Shown here: positions 33,554-42,439 of the stretch, piece after piece
Layout: each line of letters starts with the position of its first letter
Position numbering within the stretch: the stretch's first letter is position 1
From: a virus
IMG/VR virus record: IMGVR_UViG_3300031705_000594
Coordinates: 1 to 48,182 of that record
Length of the DNA stretch: 48,182 bases
Strand: one strand, 5' to 3'
The notes under the pieces: generated by a model
Told to the model about the DNA's origin: nothing
What the model saw: the letters and a program-made list of their open reading frames with translations, nothing else
Databases searched by the model: none
Position numbers and translations under genes: made by a program

Positions 33554-33859
33554 TTATAGTCCGCCGTCAGTAACAGTTGCTGCTGCGAAAACGCCGCCAG
33601 TTGCCTGTACTGCTGTTTGTAGGTCTGCTGCTGTCCAAGATGAACCTTCAACATAAACGTTGAATGCGCCTGATGCAAATACGCCAAGTCCCAATGATGT
33701 GCCTTTCATCTGTACTGCTTCGATGAATGCTTCCATGTCTTCGCCTGGTGCTACTTGTGCGTCTGCACCTGTTGCGCCTGCTATTGCAAAAATTGATACT
33801 GTTGCACCAAAGTTAACTACGTTAAATTCGATTTCGTTTGCTGGATTACGTGTTGCCAT
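33554..33859 (-). CDS. Small Ala/Gly-rich virion-type protein
   Basis: 101 residues, Ala/Gly/Val-rich beta-type sequence. The C-terminus SSWTAADLQTAVQATGG is shared with the next gene (GAWTAADLEAAL), so the two are paralogues. AAGGAG precedes the ATG, a late-like motif lies 43 bases upstream, and a strong terminator follows, so it is an independent late unit, as expected of an abundant capsid or decoration protein. Its exact place in the virion is unknown. Confidence 0.7.
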   Translation of the reverse strand: MATRNPANEIEFNVVNFGATVSIFAIAGATGADAQVAPGEDMEAFIEAVQMKGTSLGLGVFASGAFNVYVEGSSWTAADLQTAVQATGGVFAAATVTDGGL

Positions 33860-33901
33860 GTTTATGACTCCTTTTTAATTATCTGTGCTTTTGCACTATA
33901 T

Positions 33902-33909
33902 GTATTTAT
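33902..33909 (-). promoter_or_regulatory. T4-late-like promoter motif (ATAAATAC)
   Basis: Minus-strand GATAAATACA, 43 bases before the 33859 start; nearly the same sequence precedes the paralogue. Confidence 0.55.
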
Positions 33910-33934
33910 CTTTTTAATTATTTCTGGCCAATAA

Positions 33935-33956
33935 AAAACCACCCGAAGGTGGTTTT
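33935..33956 (-). terminator. Terminator after the 88-residue virion-type gene
   Basis: AAAACCACC-CGAA-GGTGGTTTT, perfect nine-base-pair stem; the minus-strand copy is followed by T-rich sequence. Confidence 0.8.
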
Positions 33957-33979
33957 AAAATTGTTAATTTCAACTTAGA

Positions 33980-34246
33980 TTAGTATGCAAGAACTGCTAC
34001 TGTGTAACCTGTCAATGCTGCTTCTAGGTCTGCTGCTGTCCAAGCGCCGTCATTTTCGATTGCGATGTTAAGAGTAGTATCACCAAGTGCACCGATTAAA
34101 ACGATTGTTGCTTTTTGTGCTACTGCCACGGTGATTGCTTCTAGGTCTGTTGCAACGATTGCCCCGCCTGCTGTTAGTGTGAAGTGATCTACAGATCCTG
34201 TTACGAATTGTCCTACTGCCCATGTGTTGTTTACTTTAGTTGTCAT
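33980..34246 (-). CDS. Small Ala/Thr-rich virion-type protein, paralogue of 33554-33859
   Basis: 88 residues, beta-rich, Ala/Thr/Val-rich, with GAWTAADLEAALTG near the end as in its neighbour. AAAGGAG precedes the ATG, a late-like motif lies 46 bases upstream and a terminator follows. Probably a minor or major small virion protein that arose by tandem duplication. Confidence 0.7.
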   Translation of the reverse strand: MTTKVNNTWAVGQFVTGSVDHFTLTAGGAIVATDLEAITVAVAQKATIVLIGALGDTTLNIAIENDGAWTAADLEAALTGYTVAVLAY

Positions 34247-34291
34247 AATTTGACTCCTTTAATTTTAATTTTGTGTGCTTTTGCACTAATT

Positions 34292-34299
34292 GTATTTAT
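34292..34299 (-). promoter_or_regulatory. T4-late-like promoter motif (ATAAATAC)
   Basis: Minus-strand GATAAATACA, 46 bases before the 34246 start. Confidence 0.55.
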
Positions 34300-34315
34300 C
34301 TTTTATTGAAAATAA

Positions 34316-36757
34316 TTATCGTGTTACTTCTGTTAGTTCAACAAATACAACCCAGTCTACAGTAGTAGCGGCTGCGCCTTGAACTGTAACTGTCATTCTA
34401 TCGTTAACGCTATCGACTGATACTACACCAGTGAATCCAGAATCACTATCTTGTGTTACTTCATAACTATTATTTCCGATTGCAACCAAATTACCTGCCA
34501 TCTTGTGAACAATTCCAGTAACTTTAAAACTATCATGTACAGTGCCACTAGTAGCAACATAGGTAGCAGTAAATTTAGCAGTTGTATTATCAGATAATGT
34601 AATATAAGTACTATCACTAAATGATACTTCTGTTTCTATTGCATCAGTAGTTTGTATTGCAAATACCAAGTCACGTTTCTGTGCAGTAGTTGATACCCCA
34701 CTTGCTACTTGTCTAATGTCTGCTCTAAACTCAACATTATGAGTGAAGTTTCTATCACCAGTAATATCTGGTTCTGCCCATCGGTTATTAACAAAATCTT
34801 CAGTTGCTAACCCGGCAATACTCGGAATATAAGGCTTATTGGCTAGGTCTAAATAATTACCACTAAACAGTACTGGTAAATTTATTAGCGCATTGTAATC
34901 GCCAGTAAACAATGTCGGCGAGTTTGTAAAGTTGTTATAATCTAATGCAAGATCACCTAAGTCAATCTGGTTTCCGTTACTTAATGCTAATACATTGTCG
35001 ACTAATGTAAGTGACAACGATGCAGATTGTTCTGTTGGAGTATTGTATAAATCATTATAATCACCACTAAACAATATAGGACGATTCACTAAATCATTAT
35101 AGTTTCCACTAAAGTGGTTTCCGCGTTCTACTAATTTCTGTATTGTCCAACTTTCTCTAGCATATCCTTCTAAATCAATTGTGCCATCTGTACTAAATGA
35201 TGATAATTGCGATGTGACATAATCTTTACTTGCCCAGTTTTCTGATAAGTCTACATTCTCCCACATTGAACTCAATGCATTGTACATAAGAGTATGTGTA
35301 TTTGCTTCTGTACCGTCTATTGCAACATCATTTAAGTCATTTATTGAACTAATGGCAGCGATACTTGCACTGCTAATTGCATTAGTCACATATGTTTCTG
35401 TTGCCAATCCTGCAATACTTGGGATTGTCGGCGTGTTAGTTAAATCGTTATAATTGGTCGTTCCACCACCGCCTAACAAACTTGTGGTATCCGTTAAGTC
35501 ACGTACGTCTGTTGGTATAGTTGGGTGTACGATTGCTGAAATAGCAGTGTTTAGTGAAGTAGTAGTTGCATATGAACTTAAATCAACTGTTGGTTGATAA
35601 TCTGCCAATGATGTTGCTAACTCTGCATCTGTTACATAACTAGACAAATCAATAATACCACCACCAGCGACATTTGCAATTTGTTGATCTACATATGAAA
35701 TCGTTGATAATCCAGCAATACTTGGAATAATTGGCTGATCTGTCAAATCAGTATAACTACCACTGAATATGATAGGTGTACCGATCAAATCAGCAAAATT
35801 GCCACTGAATACTGTAGGCTTGTTAGTTAAATCTGTATAGTCACCACTGAATAAAGAAGTCGTTAATGCATACCCACTTAAATCAATAGATGGCTGATAA
35901 CTTGCTAATGTATTCGCAAGATAACCCGTTGTTACCAAATCTTGTGGTACATTAGTTAGATCAGTATAACTACCACCGAACACAGACGATGTCAATGCAT
36001 ATCCTGCAAGCGAACTAGTTAATGAAGTTGAAGTTACATAATCACTAAGATCAGTACCACTTACATTTGCAATTTGCTGATCAACGTATGCTATGGTTGA
36101 ATGCGCAGATAAATCCGTCGTAAGTAGCCCAGTTGTGTCTGTTAATTCATTTACATCAGTTGGCAAACTACTTATCAATGCATGTGCAGATAAATCAGTT
36201 GCTGGATGTGTTACTGCTGCAATTTGTTGATCTACATACGCAATCGTAGATAATCCATCAATACTTGGAATAATTGGTACATTGAGTAAATCACTATAAC
36301 TACCACTGAATATTGTAGGTGTGCCAACCAAATCAGCAAAATTTCCACTGAATACAGCAACTGCTGCTACTTGTTGATCTACGTATGCACTAGTTGCATA
36401 TGATGCCAATGATGGTGTGTTTGTTACATTGGTATAATCTACAACTGGTACATATGCAGCGAATAATGATTGTACTTGCGCATCGGTTGCATATGATGAC
36501 AAATCAATAGCGTCGCCATTGCTTGCACCTGCTATTGCATGGGCATCAATTGCTGAATTAACATCCGCAAGTGAAATGACATCAAGGTCATTGAAAAACT
36601 CACTTAGTGCAAACGTATTACCAGATGCTGGTACATACATTTTCTTTGTTGCGTCATACTTTAATAAATCACCATGCGTTACTCGCATTTCGGTATCAAC
36701 GATACCTGATTGTGATCCATCAGTGACTGCACGTGGCCTTGCTGCGTTAATTGCCAT
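34316..36757 (-). CDS. Long tail fibre protein with repeated FSGxYxDLxNxP units
   Basis: 813 residues. From about residue 130 to 650 it is built of repeats of the type F-S-G-x-[YF]-x-D-L-x-N/G-x-P-x-I, interleaved with Y-V-D-Q-Q-I-A and A-G-L-S/A-T units, the usual form of phage tail fibre shafts. The N-terminal 100 residues (ARPRAVTDGSQSGIVDTEMRV) would attach to the tail or to another fibre part. The last 150 residues (after EFRADIRQ) form a distinct beta-rich tip, probably the receptor-binding end. AAGGAG precedes the ATG. Internal repeats make recombination and length change likely. Confidence 0.88.
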   Translation of the reverse strand: MAINAARPRAVTDGSQSGIVDTEMRVTHGDLLKYDATKKMYVPASGNTFALSEFFNDLDVISLADVNSAIDAHAIAGASNGDAIDLSSYATDAQVQSLFAAYVPVVDYTNVTNTPSLASYATSAYVDQQVAAVAVFSGNFADLVGTPTIFSGSYSDLLNVPIIPSIDGLSTIAYVDQQIAAVTHPATDLSAHALISSLPTDVNELTDTTGLLTTDLSAHSTIAYVDQQIANVSGTDLSDYVTSTSLTSSLAGYALTSSVFGGSYTDLTNVPQDLVTTGYLANTLASYQPSIDLSGYALTTSLFSGDYTDLTNKPTVFSGNFADLIGTPIIFSGSYTDLTDQPIIPSIAGLSTISYVDQQIANVAGGGIIDLSSYVTDAELATSLADYQPTVDLSSYATTTSLNTAISAIVHPTIPTDVRDLTDTTSLLGGGGTTNYNDLTNTPTIPSIAGLATETYVTNAISSASIAAISSINDLNDVAIDGTEANTHTLMYNALSSMWENVDLSENWASKDYVTSQLSSFSTDGTIDLEGYARESWTIQKLVERGNHFSGNYNDLVNRPILFSGDYNDLYNTPTEQSASLSLTLVDNVLALSNGNQIDLGDLALDYNNFTNSPTLFTGDYNALINLPVLFSGNYLDLANKPYIPSIAGLATEDFVNNRWAEPDITGDRNFTHNVEFRADIRQVASGVSTTAQKRDLVFAIQTTDAIETEVSFSDSTYITLSDNTTAKFTATYVATSGTVHDSFKVTGIVHKMAGNLVAIGNNSYEVTQDSDSGFTGVVSVDSVNDRMTVTVQGAAATTVDWVVFVELTEVTR

Positions 36758-36768
36758 TTTTTAACTCC

Positions 36769-37140
36769 TTAAATCATTAATACTATTTTGTTTACCGAGC
36801 CATGCACTGATGGATCATATGTCTGATCAACCAAATACGTTCTGTCTATTTTTGCACGTACATATACAAAATTACCAACAAATGTGACACCTTCTGTTGC
36901 CGATGTGCCATCTATCTGCAAATATTCAGTTGCTGTTGCTAATGCAATATTGAACCAATCGGCTTCTGTTGGAGAATCAAGCAATGTTGCTTGTAACCAA
37001 ATACGACCCGTGAAATTATTTACATGAAAACTAACGGTATGTAAACCATCACTGTATCCATAAAATCCATCACCTCTGGCTTTATCGCCTGTGTATGACA
37101 TTTCTGCCTTGTTTGTTAAAATTACTGTTGAACTAGCCAT
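36769..37140 (-). CDS. Virion-associated protein (tail or fibre region)
   Basis: 123 residues, beta-rich. GRIWLQATLLDSPTEADWFNI is characteristic of a small structural protein found beside phage fibre genes; its role there is not known to me. It starts just after the stop of the 58-residue gene and is followed directly by the fibre gene, so the three are cotranscribed from the late-like motif at 37342-37349. Confidence 0.65.
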   Translation of the reverse strand: MASSTVILTNKAEMSYTGDKARGDGFYGYSDGLHTVSFHVNNFTGRIWLQATLLDSPTEADWFNIALATATEYLQIDGTSATEGVTFVGNFVYVRAKIDRTYLVDQTYDPSVHGSVNKIVLMI

Positions 37141-37141
37141 T

Positions 37142-37318
37142 TTATTCTTGTCCGTCTAATGTTTCAATTTCAATCAATACACCAACACCAGCCAATTCTT
37201 CAATTACTGCTGTAAGTTGGGCGATTGCTTCGCTATCTAATACTTCTATTGATTCTTCACCATCTTTTAACAATTTACTTGCTTTAATCACGATGACTGT
37301 TTCTGCTATCTTAGCCAT
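37142..37318 (-). CDS. Unknown 58-aa protein in the late fibre operon
   Basis: 58 residues, MAKIAETVIVIKASKLLKDG at the start; acidic, beta-alpha type, no cysteines. It has an AGGAG site and a late-like motif 24 bases upstream. The next ATG follows its stop after one base. Probably a small virion or assembly protein. Confidence 0.65.
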   Translation of the reverse strand: MAKIAETVIVIKASKLLKDGEESIEVLDSEAIAQLTAVIEELAGVGVLIEIETLDGQE

Positions 37319-37341
37319 AAGATACTCCTATTCTAATAATA

Positions 37342-37349
37342 GTATTTAT
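37342..37349 (-). promoter_or_regulatory. T4-late-like promoter motif (ATAAATAC)
   Basis: Minus-strand TGATAAATACTATTA, 24 bases before the 37318 start. Confidence 0.6.
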
Positions 37350-37380
37350 CATTAAAGAGATAGCGTTAACTATGTTGTGA

Positions 37381-37854
37381 TTATGGCGTAGCTGGTACGA
37401 ATGTAGCGGGGATTAGTTGTATCCATGATGTTCCGTCATATCCTTCAAACATTTTGGTTTCTGTATTGAAAAACATCTGTGCTTCTACGGGGTTGGTAGG
37501 ACGTTGTGCTTCTGTACCTTTTGGTAGTACGAACTCAGTCGTGCTTATATTCATGACATCTGTGTTGATAACAGACGCATTGATTGTACCAACGTCTAGT
37601 GTACCTTTTACCAGACTTGCGTCCATTGCACTGACATCATTGTTAGTCTGTGAACTTAACGTAATCGAATCAATTAGAATGAATTTTCCAGAATCGGAAT
37701 CTTTTATCAGTCCAGCATAAGATGATGCACCGATTCTTCCTAAGAATCCCACATCTTCTGGGGTAGTTCCTGATTTATTTAATATAAGTAAAGAATCATC
37801 AAATGCTGTGTCTGTACTTATTAAATTTGTTGTTTGTATGCCTCTAAATGCCAT
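37381..37854 (-). CDS. Fibre-type virion protein
   Basis: 157 residues. The C-terminal segment LPKGTEAQRP ... AQMFFNTETKMFEGYDGTSW is the common phage fibre/adhesin element (a beta-hairpin unit ending in F-E-G-Y-D-G-T-x-W). The N-terminal part (RIGASSYAGLIKDSDSGKF) is like a baseplate or fibre head. GAGAG precedes the ATG and a late-like motif lies 27 bases upstream. Confidence 0.75.
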   Translation of the reverse strand: MAFRGIQTTNLISTDTAFDDSLLILNKSGTTPEDVGFLGRIGASSYAGLIKDSDSGKFILIDSITLSSQTNNDVSAMDASLVKGTLDVGTINASVINTDVMNISTTEFVLPKGTEAQRPTNPVEAQMFFNTETKMFEGYDGTSWIQLIPATFVPATP

Positions 37855-37880
37855 TGGATTAATCTCTCTTTATAATAATA

Positions 37881-37888
37881 GTATTTAT
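37881..37888 (-). promoter_or_regulatory. T4-late-like promoter motif (ATAAATAC)
   Basis: Minus-strand TGATAAATACTATTA, identical over 15 bases to the copy at 37342, 27 bases before the 37854 start. Confidence 0.6.
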
Positions 37889-37912
37889 CATTATAAAGAG
37901 AGTACTTAATGA

Positions 37913-39334
37913 TTAGTATTGCATATCTGGATCAATCGCCCAGTGAGTCGTTGGTTGGTCGTGGGTTAACCCACAAGCGATATCGTACAGGGTACGCACG
38001 CCAAATCCTACTGCACCTTTTGGTGTTGTATCTTTAGGACTATCAGTCCATGCCATTCCAGCAATATCCAAATGCGCCCATGGAGTATCACTATCAACGA
38101 AACGATATAAGAACTCTGCTGCTGTGGTAGAACCACCATACGGACCACCAATGTTCTGCATATCTGCAATAGGCGAATCAATCATCTTATTCCATACTTT
38201 GCCCATCGGCATACGGAAATAATTCTCTCCCGCATCTGAACCAACTGATGCAATATGACTAGCGAAACCAGTAGAATTACTAAACAAGCCTGCTGCTTCG
38301 TGACCCAGTGTTACCAAAATAGCACCAGTTAATGTTGCCAAATCAATGATCTCTGATGGCTTGTATTCATTTTGTACATATGTTAGAATATCAGCAAGTA
38401 CTAAGCGACCTTCTGCATCTGTATTCAAGTTCTCAACTGTTTGACCATTCAATGACCCAATCACATCTCCTGGACGGGTTGCACCACCAGACGGCATGTT
38501 TTCTACAAGTCCTACGATTCCTACTACATTGGCTTTTACATTCTGTGAAGCAATTGCATGCATAGCACCAACCACTGCTGCTGAACCACCCATGTCAGTC
38601 TTCATATCACCCATACCCTTTCCAGGCTTTAGTGAGATACCACCAGAATCAAATGTAACACCTTTTCCTACTAGAGCAAGTGGTGCTGCATCTGTACCAG
38701 CATTCATGTATTCCATCACAACAACATAACTGTCACGATCAGAACCTTCACCAACACTCAATAGTAGATCAAATCCTAGTTTACGTAGAAACTTCTCATG
38801 CATGACCTTTACCGTTACACCTAACGGTGTTAACATTTGGTTGATACGATCCGCGTACTCTTCTGGATACAGTTCGTTACCCGGCTCAGTAACTAGGTCA
38901 CGTGCTAAGAATACACTTTCTTCAATGGTTTTTATTGAATCTGTACCGTGAATATATGTAAACGCATCACTTGCGTAATCTGTCTTGTACTTGCTGAATG
39001 AGTATGCAGCAAGACGTGCACCTTCGATGATAGACGCAGAGGTCTTATCATTAAACTCAAAATAAACATGACTGCGCTTTTTATTATATTTGGAAAAACA
39101 TTTACCACCAAGATTACGGAATTCGTCATCTGTCGCTGCTGTTGTTTTTACAATAAGCACTGCGTGTACAGACAATCCAGATGGATATGATACTTCAATC
39201 ATATCATCATCTTTACTGGAATTGTTCATATCCCATGCTGCTTGTAACTGTCCCTTAGTTGCTTTGTCTAATACTTTGTAATACTTTGATTTATATTCAA
39301 CTACGATTGCTGAATTATTTTCATATTCGCTCAC
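37913..39334 (-). CDS. pepA: Leucyl aminopeptidase (M17 family)
   Basis: 473 residues from a GTG start that overlaps the ClpA stop (GTGA) and has GGAGG. All catalytic and zinc-binding residues of E. coli PepA are present at a constant offset of 46: K224, D229, K236, D247, D306, E308, R310 (in GKGVTFDSGG, LKPGKGMGDMKTD and NTDAEGR). It should release N-terminal residues from peptides in the cytoplasm. Slightly shorter than E. coli PepA (503) because the N-terminal domain is reduced. Coupling with ClpA suggests it finishes the breakdown of proteins unfolded by ClpA. Confidence 0.93.
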   Translation of the reverse strand: MSEYENNSAIVVEYKSKYYKVLDKATKGQLQAAWDMNNSSKDDDMIEVSYPSGLSVHAVLIVKTTAATDDEFRNLGGKCFSKYNKKRSHVYFEFNDKTSASIIEGARLAAYSFSKYKTDYASDAFTYIHGTDSIKTIEESVFLARDLVTEPGNELYPEEYADRINQMLTPLGVTVKVMHEKFLRKLGFDLLLSVGEGSDRDSYVVVMEYMNAGTDAAPLALVGKGVTFDSGGISLKPGKGMGDMKTDMGGSAAVVGAMHAIASQNVKANVVGIVGLVENMPSGGATRPGDVIGSLNGQTVENLNTDAEGRLVLADILTYVQNEYKPSEIIDLATLTGAILVTLGHEAAGLFSNSTGFASHIASVGSDAGENYFRMPMGKVWNKMIDSPIADMQNIGGPYGGSTTAAEFLYRFVDSDTPWAHLDIAGMAWTDSPKDTTPKGAVGFGVRTLYDIACGLTHDQPTTHWAIDPDMQY

Positions 39335-41607
39335 ACTGCCTCCAGTTCTTTATTTGTTATTAACACTTCACCGTCTGTATAACTGATCATCAGTTTTTCA
39401 GAGATGGTGTCATTCATAATATGCTTTGCTAATGGTAATTTAATACGCTCGTTAATTAGTCGTGACAGCGGTCGTGCACCCATCGCTGGATCATAACCTT
39501 CTGTTTCAAGGAATACTAATACACTTTCATCCCATTCAATCTCAACACCACGTGCTGCGATATAACCTTCTAATTGTCCCAAGAACTTTAGTACGATACT
39601 GCGCATATATTTTAATTTTAATGCATTAAATTGTACAATACCATCTAAGCGATTTCGGAATTCTGGTGCAAAGAATTTGTTGATTGCTTCATTAACTGCT
39701 AACGCGTTATATGCTTGATCACCAAATCCAATCGCTTTCTTTGAACCTTCACGTGCACCTAAGTTAGATGTCATAATGATGATTGAATTCTTACCCGATA
39801 CCTTTTTACCTGTACTAGACGTGATTACACCATCATCCAATAATGCTAATAATACTGACATAATATCTGGATGTGCTTTTTCTACTTCGTCTAACAACAA
39901 TACGCAATTTGGTGAATCTTCCAATGCAGTGATCAACAAACCATCTCCCGCTTTGCCGTCACCATGTCCGACATAACCAGGAGGTGAACCGATTAACTTA
40001 GATACTGAATGTGCTTCTTGATACTCACTCATATCAAATCGTACAAGTTTCATATCCATCGATTCTGATAATCGCTTCGCTGTTTCAGTTTTACCAACAC
40101 CAGTGGGACCAGTGAATAGATAACTTGCGATAGGCTTGTTTGGTTCTTTTAATCCTGCTAAACTAATGGTAATTGAATTGATTACACGATTGATCGCTTC
40201 TTCTTGTCCAAATACATTGTTTCGTAGGAATGTCTCTACTTGAGTATGTTTATTACTTGTTTGTTCTTCTGCTTTAGTTCCCAAATGCTCTGCTGGGATA
40301 CCAGTATAGCGAGATAATTCTGCACGAATTGCTTCGTCAGTTATCAATGTAACTTGATCGTCGCTAGGTTGAATCTTATTGAATGCACATGCGCGATCAA
40401 TTACATCAAATGCCTTATCTGGTAATTTCTTATTAAATACATACTCTGCACTTAAATCAACTGCCAAATCACACGCAGATGGTTCAATCTCAAACCCATA
40501 ATGAATTTCATATGACATTGCTGCATTACGCAGAATCACTTTTGCTTCTTCTACAGATGGTTCTTCAATATTAATCTTAGTGAATCGTCGTGCCAATGCT
40601 GCTTCTTTTTCAAATAATTTACGATATTCTTGATCTGTGGTTGCACCAATTACTTTTAATTTGCCGCTAGATAATGATGGTTTTAGTAAATTACCTGCGT
40701 CCATTCCACCTGACCCGCCACTCGTAGATCCTGCTCCGATCACCATATGAATTTCATCAATGAACAATATGACATCGTCGCGCTTTTCTAATTCTTCTAC
40801 AAGTAATTTCATGCGTTCTTCAAAATCACCACGATACTTAGTACCTGCAACCAATTTTGCCATATCGAGCATCAATACTGTTTTGCCTTTAATAACATCT
40901 GGTACTTCATCTTCTACGATAAGTTTTGCTAATCCTTCTACAATAGCAGTTTTACCAACACCACTACCACCTACCAATACTGCATTGGATTTCTTCTTAC
41001 GTGCTAATGTTTGTACAAGATCTCGCAACTCATCACGACGACCAACTACATCATCATAATTACTCGATTCTTCATTCATATTAACAGTGAATTGCTCAAG
41101 CGCAGTTGGTGCTGCTGCTTGACGTGATGGTGCACTAGTGGTGCGGGCGCCCGTGCCATCGGACAACGCATCGCCAACTGCCATATTCACGTCATGTAAC
41201 CATGCTGACAATGAATGCTTATCTAACCCACACTCGTATGCGTAGTGTGCAGTTACTGATTGCTCTTCTGACAAGATGCTCAACAGTAAATCAACATTGT
41301 TGATTGATTTCTTTCCGTAAAATACAGCCTGTGTCATAGCACGATTGAATACTCGCTCTAACATCTGTGTCTTACGTGGTGTGACCTCTTCATCTGATGA
41401 CATAACCAATTCATCGCATTCTGCTGCTAGATAATCTTCAATCGCTATTTGGATACTCTCACAATCTGCTTGTATTTCATAACACATAATACGTACTGCT
41501 GTGTCATCTAAAATGACCAAAGCCAAATGCTCTAGCGTCACATATTCATGCTTGTGACTTTTCGCTAGATCAATTGCGCGAACTACAATGTTTTCAATTT
41601 CTGACAT
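39331..41607 (-). CDS. clpA: ClpA-type AAA+ unfoldase
   Basis: 758 residues, equal in length to E. coli ClpA. An N-terminal Clp-repeat domain (about 1-140), first AAA+ module with GGSGVGKT and LFIDEIHMV, second with GPTGVGKT and LLLDEVEKAHPD, and arginine-finger segments are all present. SKKAIGFGDQ (I-G-F at 626-628) is the loop by which ClpA docks on ClpP, so it should work with host ClpP to degrade proteins. The gene overlaps the J-domain gene upstream and the aminopeptidase downstream, giving an unfoldase-peptidase operon. Confidence 0.93.
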   Translation of the reverse strand: MSEIENIVVRAIDLAKSHKHEYVTLEHLALVILDDTAVRIMCYEIQADCESIQIAIEDYLAAECDELVMSSDEEVTPRKTQMLERVFNRAMTQAVFYGKKSINNVDLLLSILSEEQSVTAHYAYECGLDKHSLSAWLHDVNMAVGDALSDGTGARTTSAPSRQAAAPTALEQFTVNMNEESSNYDDVVGRRDELRDLVQTLARKKKSNAVLVGGSGVGKTAIVEGLAKLIVEDEVPDVIKGKTVLMLDMAKLVAGTKYRGDFEERMKLLVEELEKRDDVILFIDEIHMVIGAGSTSGGSGGMDAGNLLKPSLSSGKLKVIGATTDQEYRKLFEKEAALARRFTKINIEEPSVEEAKVILRNAAMSYEIHYGFEIEPSACDLAVDLSAEYVFNKKLPDKAFDVIDRACAFNKIQPSDDQVTLITDEAIRAELSRYTGIPAEHLGTKAEEQTSNKHTQVETFLRNNVFGQEEAINRVINSITISLAGLKEPNKPIASYLFTGPTGVGKTETAKRLSESMDMKLVRFDMSEYQEAHSVSKLIGSPPGYVGHGDGKAGDGLLITALEDSPNCVLLLDEVEKAHPDIMSVLLALLDDGVITSSTGKKVSGKNSIIIMTSNLGAREGSKKAIGFGDQAYNALAVNEAINKFFAPEFRNRLDGIVQFNALKLKYMRSIVLKFLGQLEGYIAARGVEIEWDESVLVFLETEGYDPAMGARPLSRLINERIKLPLAKHIMNDTISEKLMISYTDGEVLITNKELEAV

Positions 41608-42278
41608 TCTCTTAACCTTAATATAAATTGATCGATACTAGTATCAGTATCTAATGTTGGGATTTTTGTATTTACAATAATGTGCAAAGCTGCACGCTTC
41701 TTTGTTAGTTTATTCATCAATCCCTTTTGTGGAACAACAATAACTTTACCATCTGACGTTCCCGCTGGAATTTCTATTTCTAAATGTTCATCACACGGAC
41801 CTACTACTGGAATTACACTGCCTCGCATTGCATCTACAATATCAATTGTGATATTCATTATAAGCGATAAACCGTGTCTTGTCAATGCTTTATGTGATAA
41901 TTCTTTGATATTAACAATATATTTGTCAATAGGTGTGTTCACTTTATACTTATCATCTAACTTAGATCCTGCTGGTATTGTTACTTTTAATATCTCGCCA
42001 GTATCTGTCTCAATGTAATCATCTACACCTTCTATCTGCTGCTTGATTGTTAATTTTACATTTACCAAATGTGTATGTGGAGTTACAATAATAGGTACAA
42101 TAGTACTCTTTCGTAATTGCTCGTATGCTACCGCAATACGATTGAAATCAACCGCTTTACCACCACGATCTGGATGATGCTTCATTGCAAGTTGCTTAAA
42201 TGCGTGTTTTATCTCTTCCTGGGACGAAGTTGTCGCGATGTTTAGTATATCCCAAGGATTGCTGTTTGTTTGTTTCAT
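41583..42278 (-). CDS. DnaJ/CbpA-like J-domain co-chaperone
   Basis: 231 residues. Residues 8-55 form a J domain (NPWDILNIATTSSQEEIKHA) with the HPD motif at 35-37, which stimulates DnaK ATPase. After a short linker comes a CbpA-like C-terminal substrate-binding domain made of two beta units (TVTIPAGSKLDD and EIEIPAGTSDGK), with no zinc finger. It should deliver host or phage proteins to host DnaK. First gene of the J-domain/ClpA/aminopeptidase operon. The ribosome site is weak. Confidence 0.88.
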   Translation of the reverse strand: MKQTNSNPWDILNIATTSSQEEIKHAFKQLAMKHHPDRGGKAVDFNRIAVAYEQLRKSTIVPIIVTPHTHLVNVKLTIKQQIEGVDDYIETDTGEILKVTIPAGSKLDDKYKVNTPIDKYIVNIKELSHKALTRHGLSLIMNITIDIVDAMRGSVIPVVGPCDEHLEIEIPAGTSDGKVIVVPQKGLMNKLTKKRAALHIIVNTKIPTLDTDTSIDQFILRLRECQKLKTL

Positions 42279-42293
42279 AGTGTTTCTTATTGT

Positions 42294-42323
42294 CGAAATA
42301 GTGTGTTCCTATAAACTATTTCG
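42294..42323. repeat. Inverted repeat upstream of the J-domain/ClpA/PepA operon
   Basis: CGAAATAGT and ACTATTTCG, perfect nine-base arms around a 12-base spacer. On the minus strand it overlaps a TTGACG-like -35, so it could be an operator. The rest of the 161-base gap (42279-42439) has two more short palindromes and no ORF. Confidence 0.4.
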
Positions 42324-42439
42324 TCAACGTTGCCATATATCTCATTGCTCAACAATGAACAATCACACTTCTAGTGTAACTGTATTTAACTAGGTTTCTA
42401 CATGAGTTATACATCACTATATATAAACTGCGTTTTTTA

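Noticed and set aside
34316-36757. Repeated DNA in the tail fibre gene as a CRISPR-like array
   Set aside because: Repeats are imperfect, in frame and encode FSGxYxDL units; no constant repeat with unique spacers.
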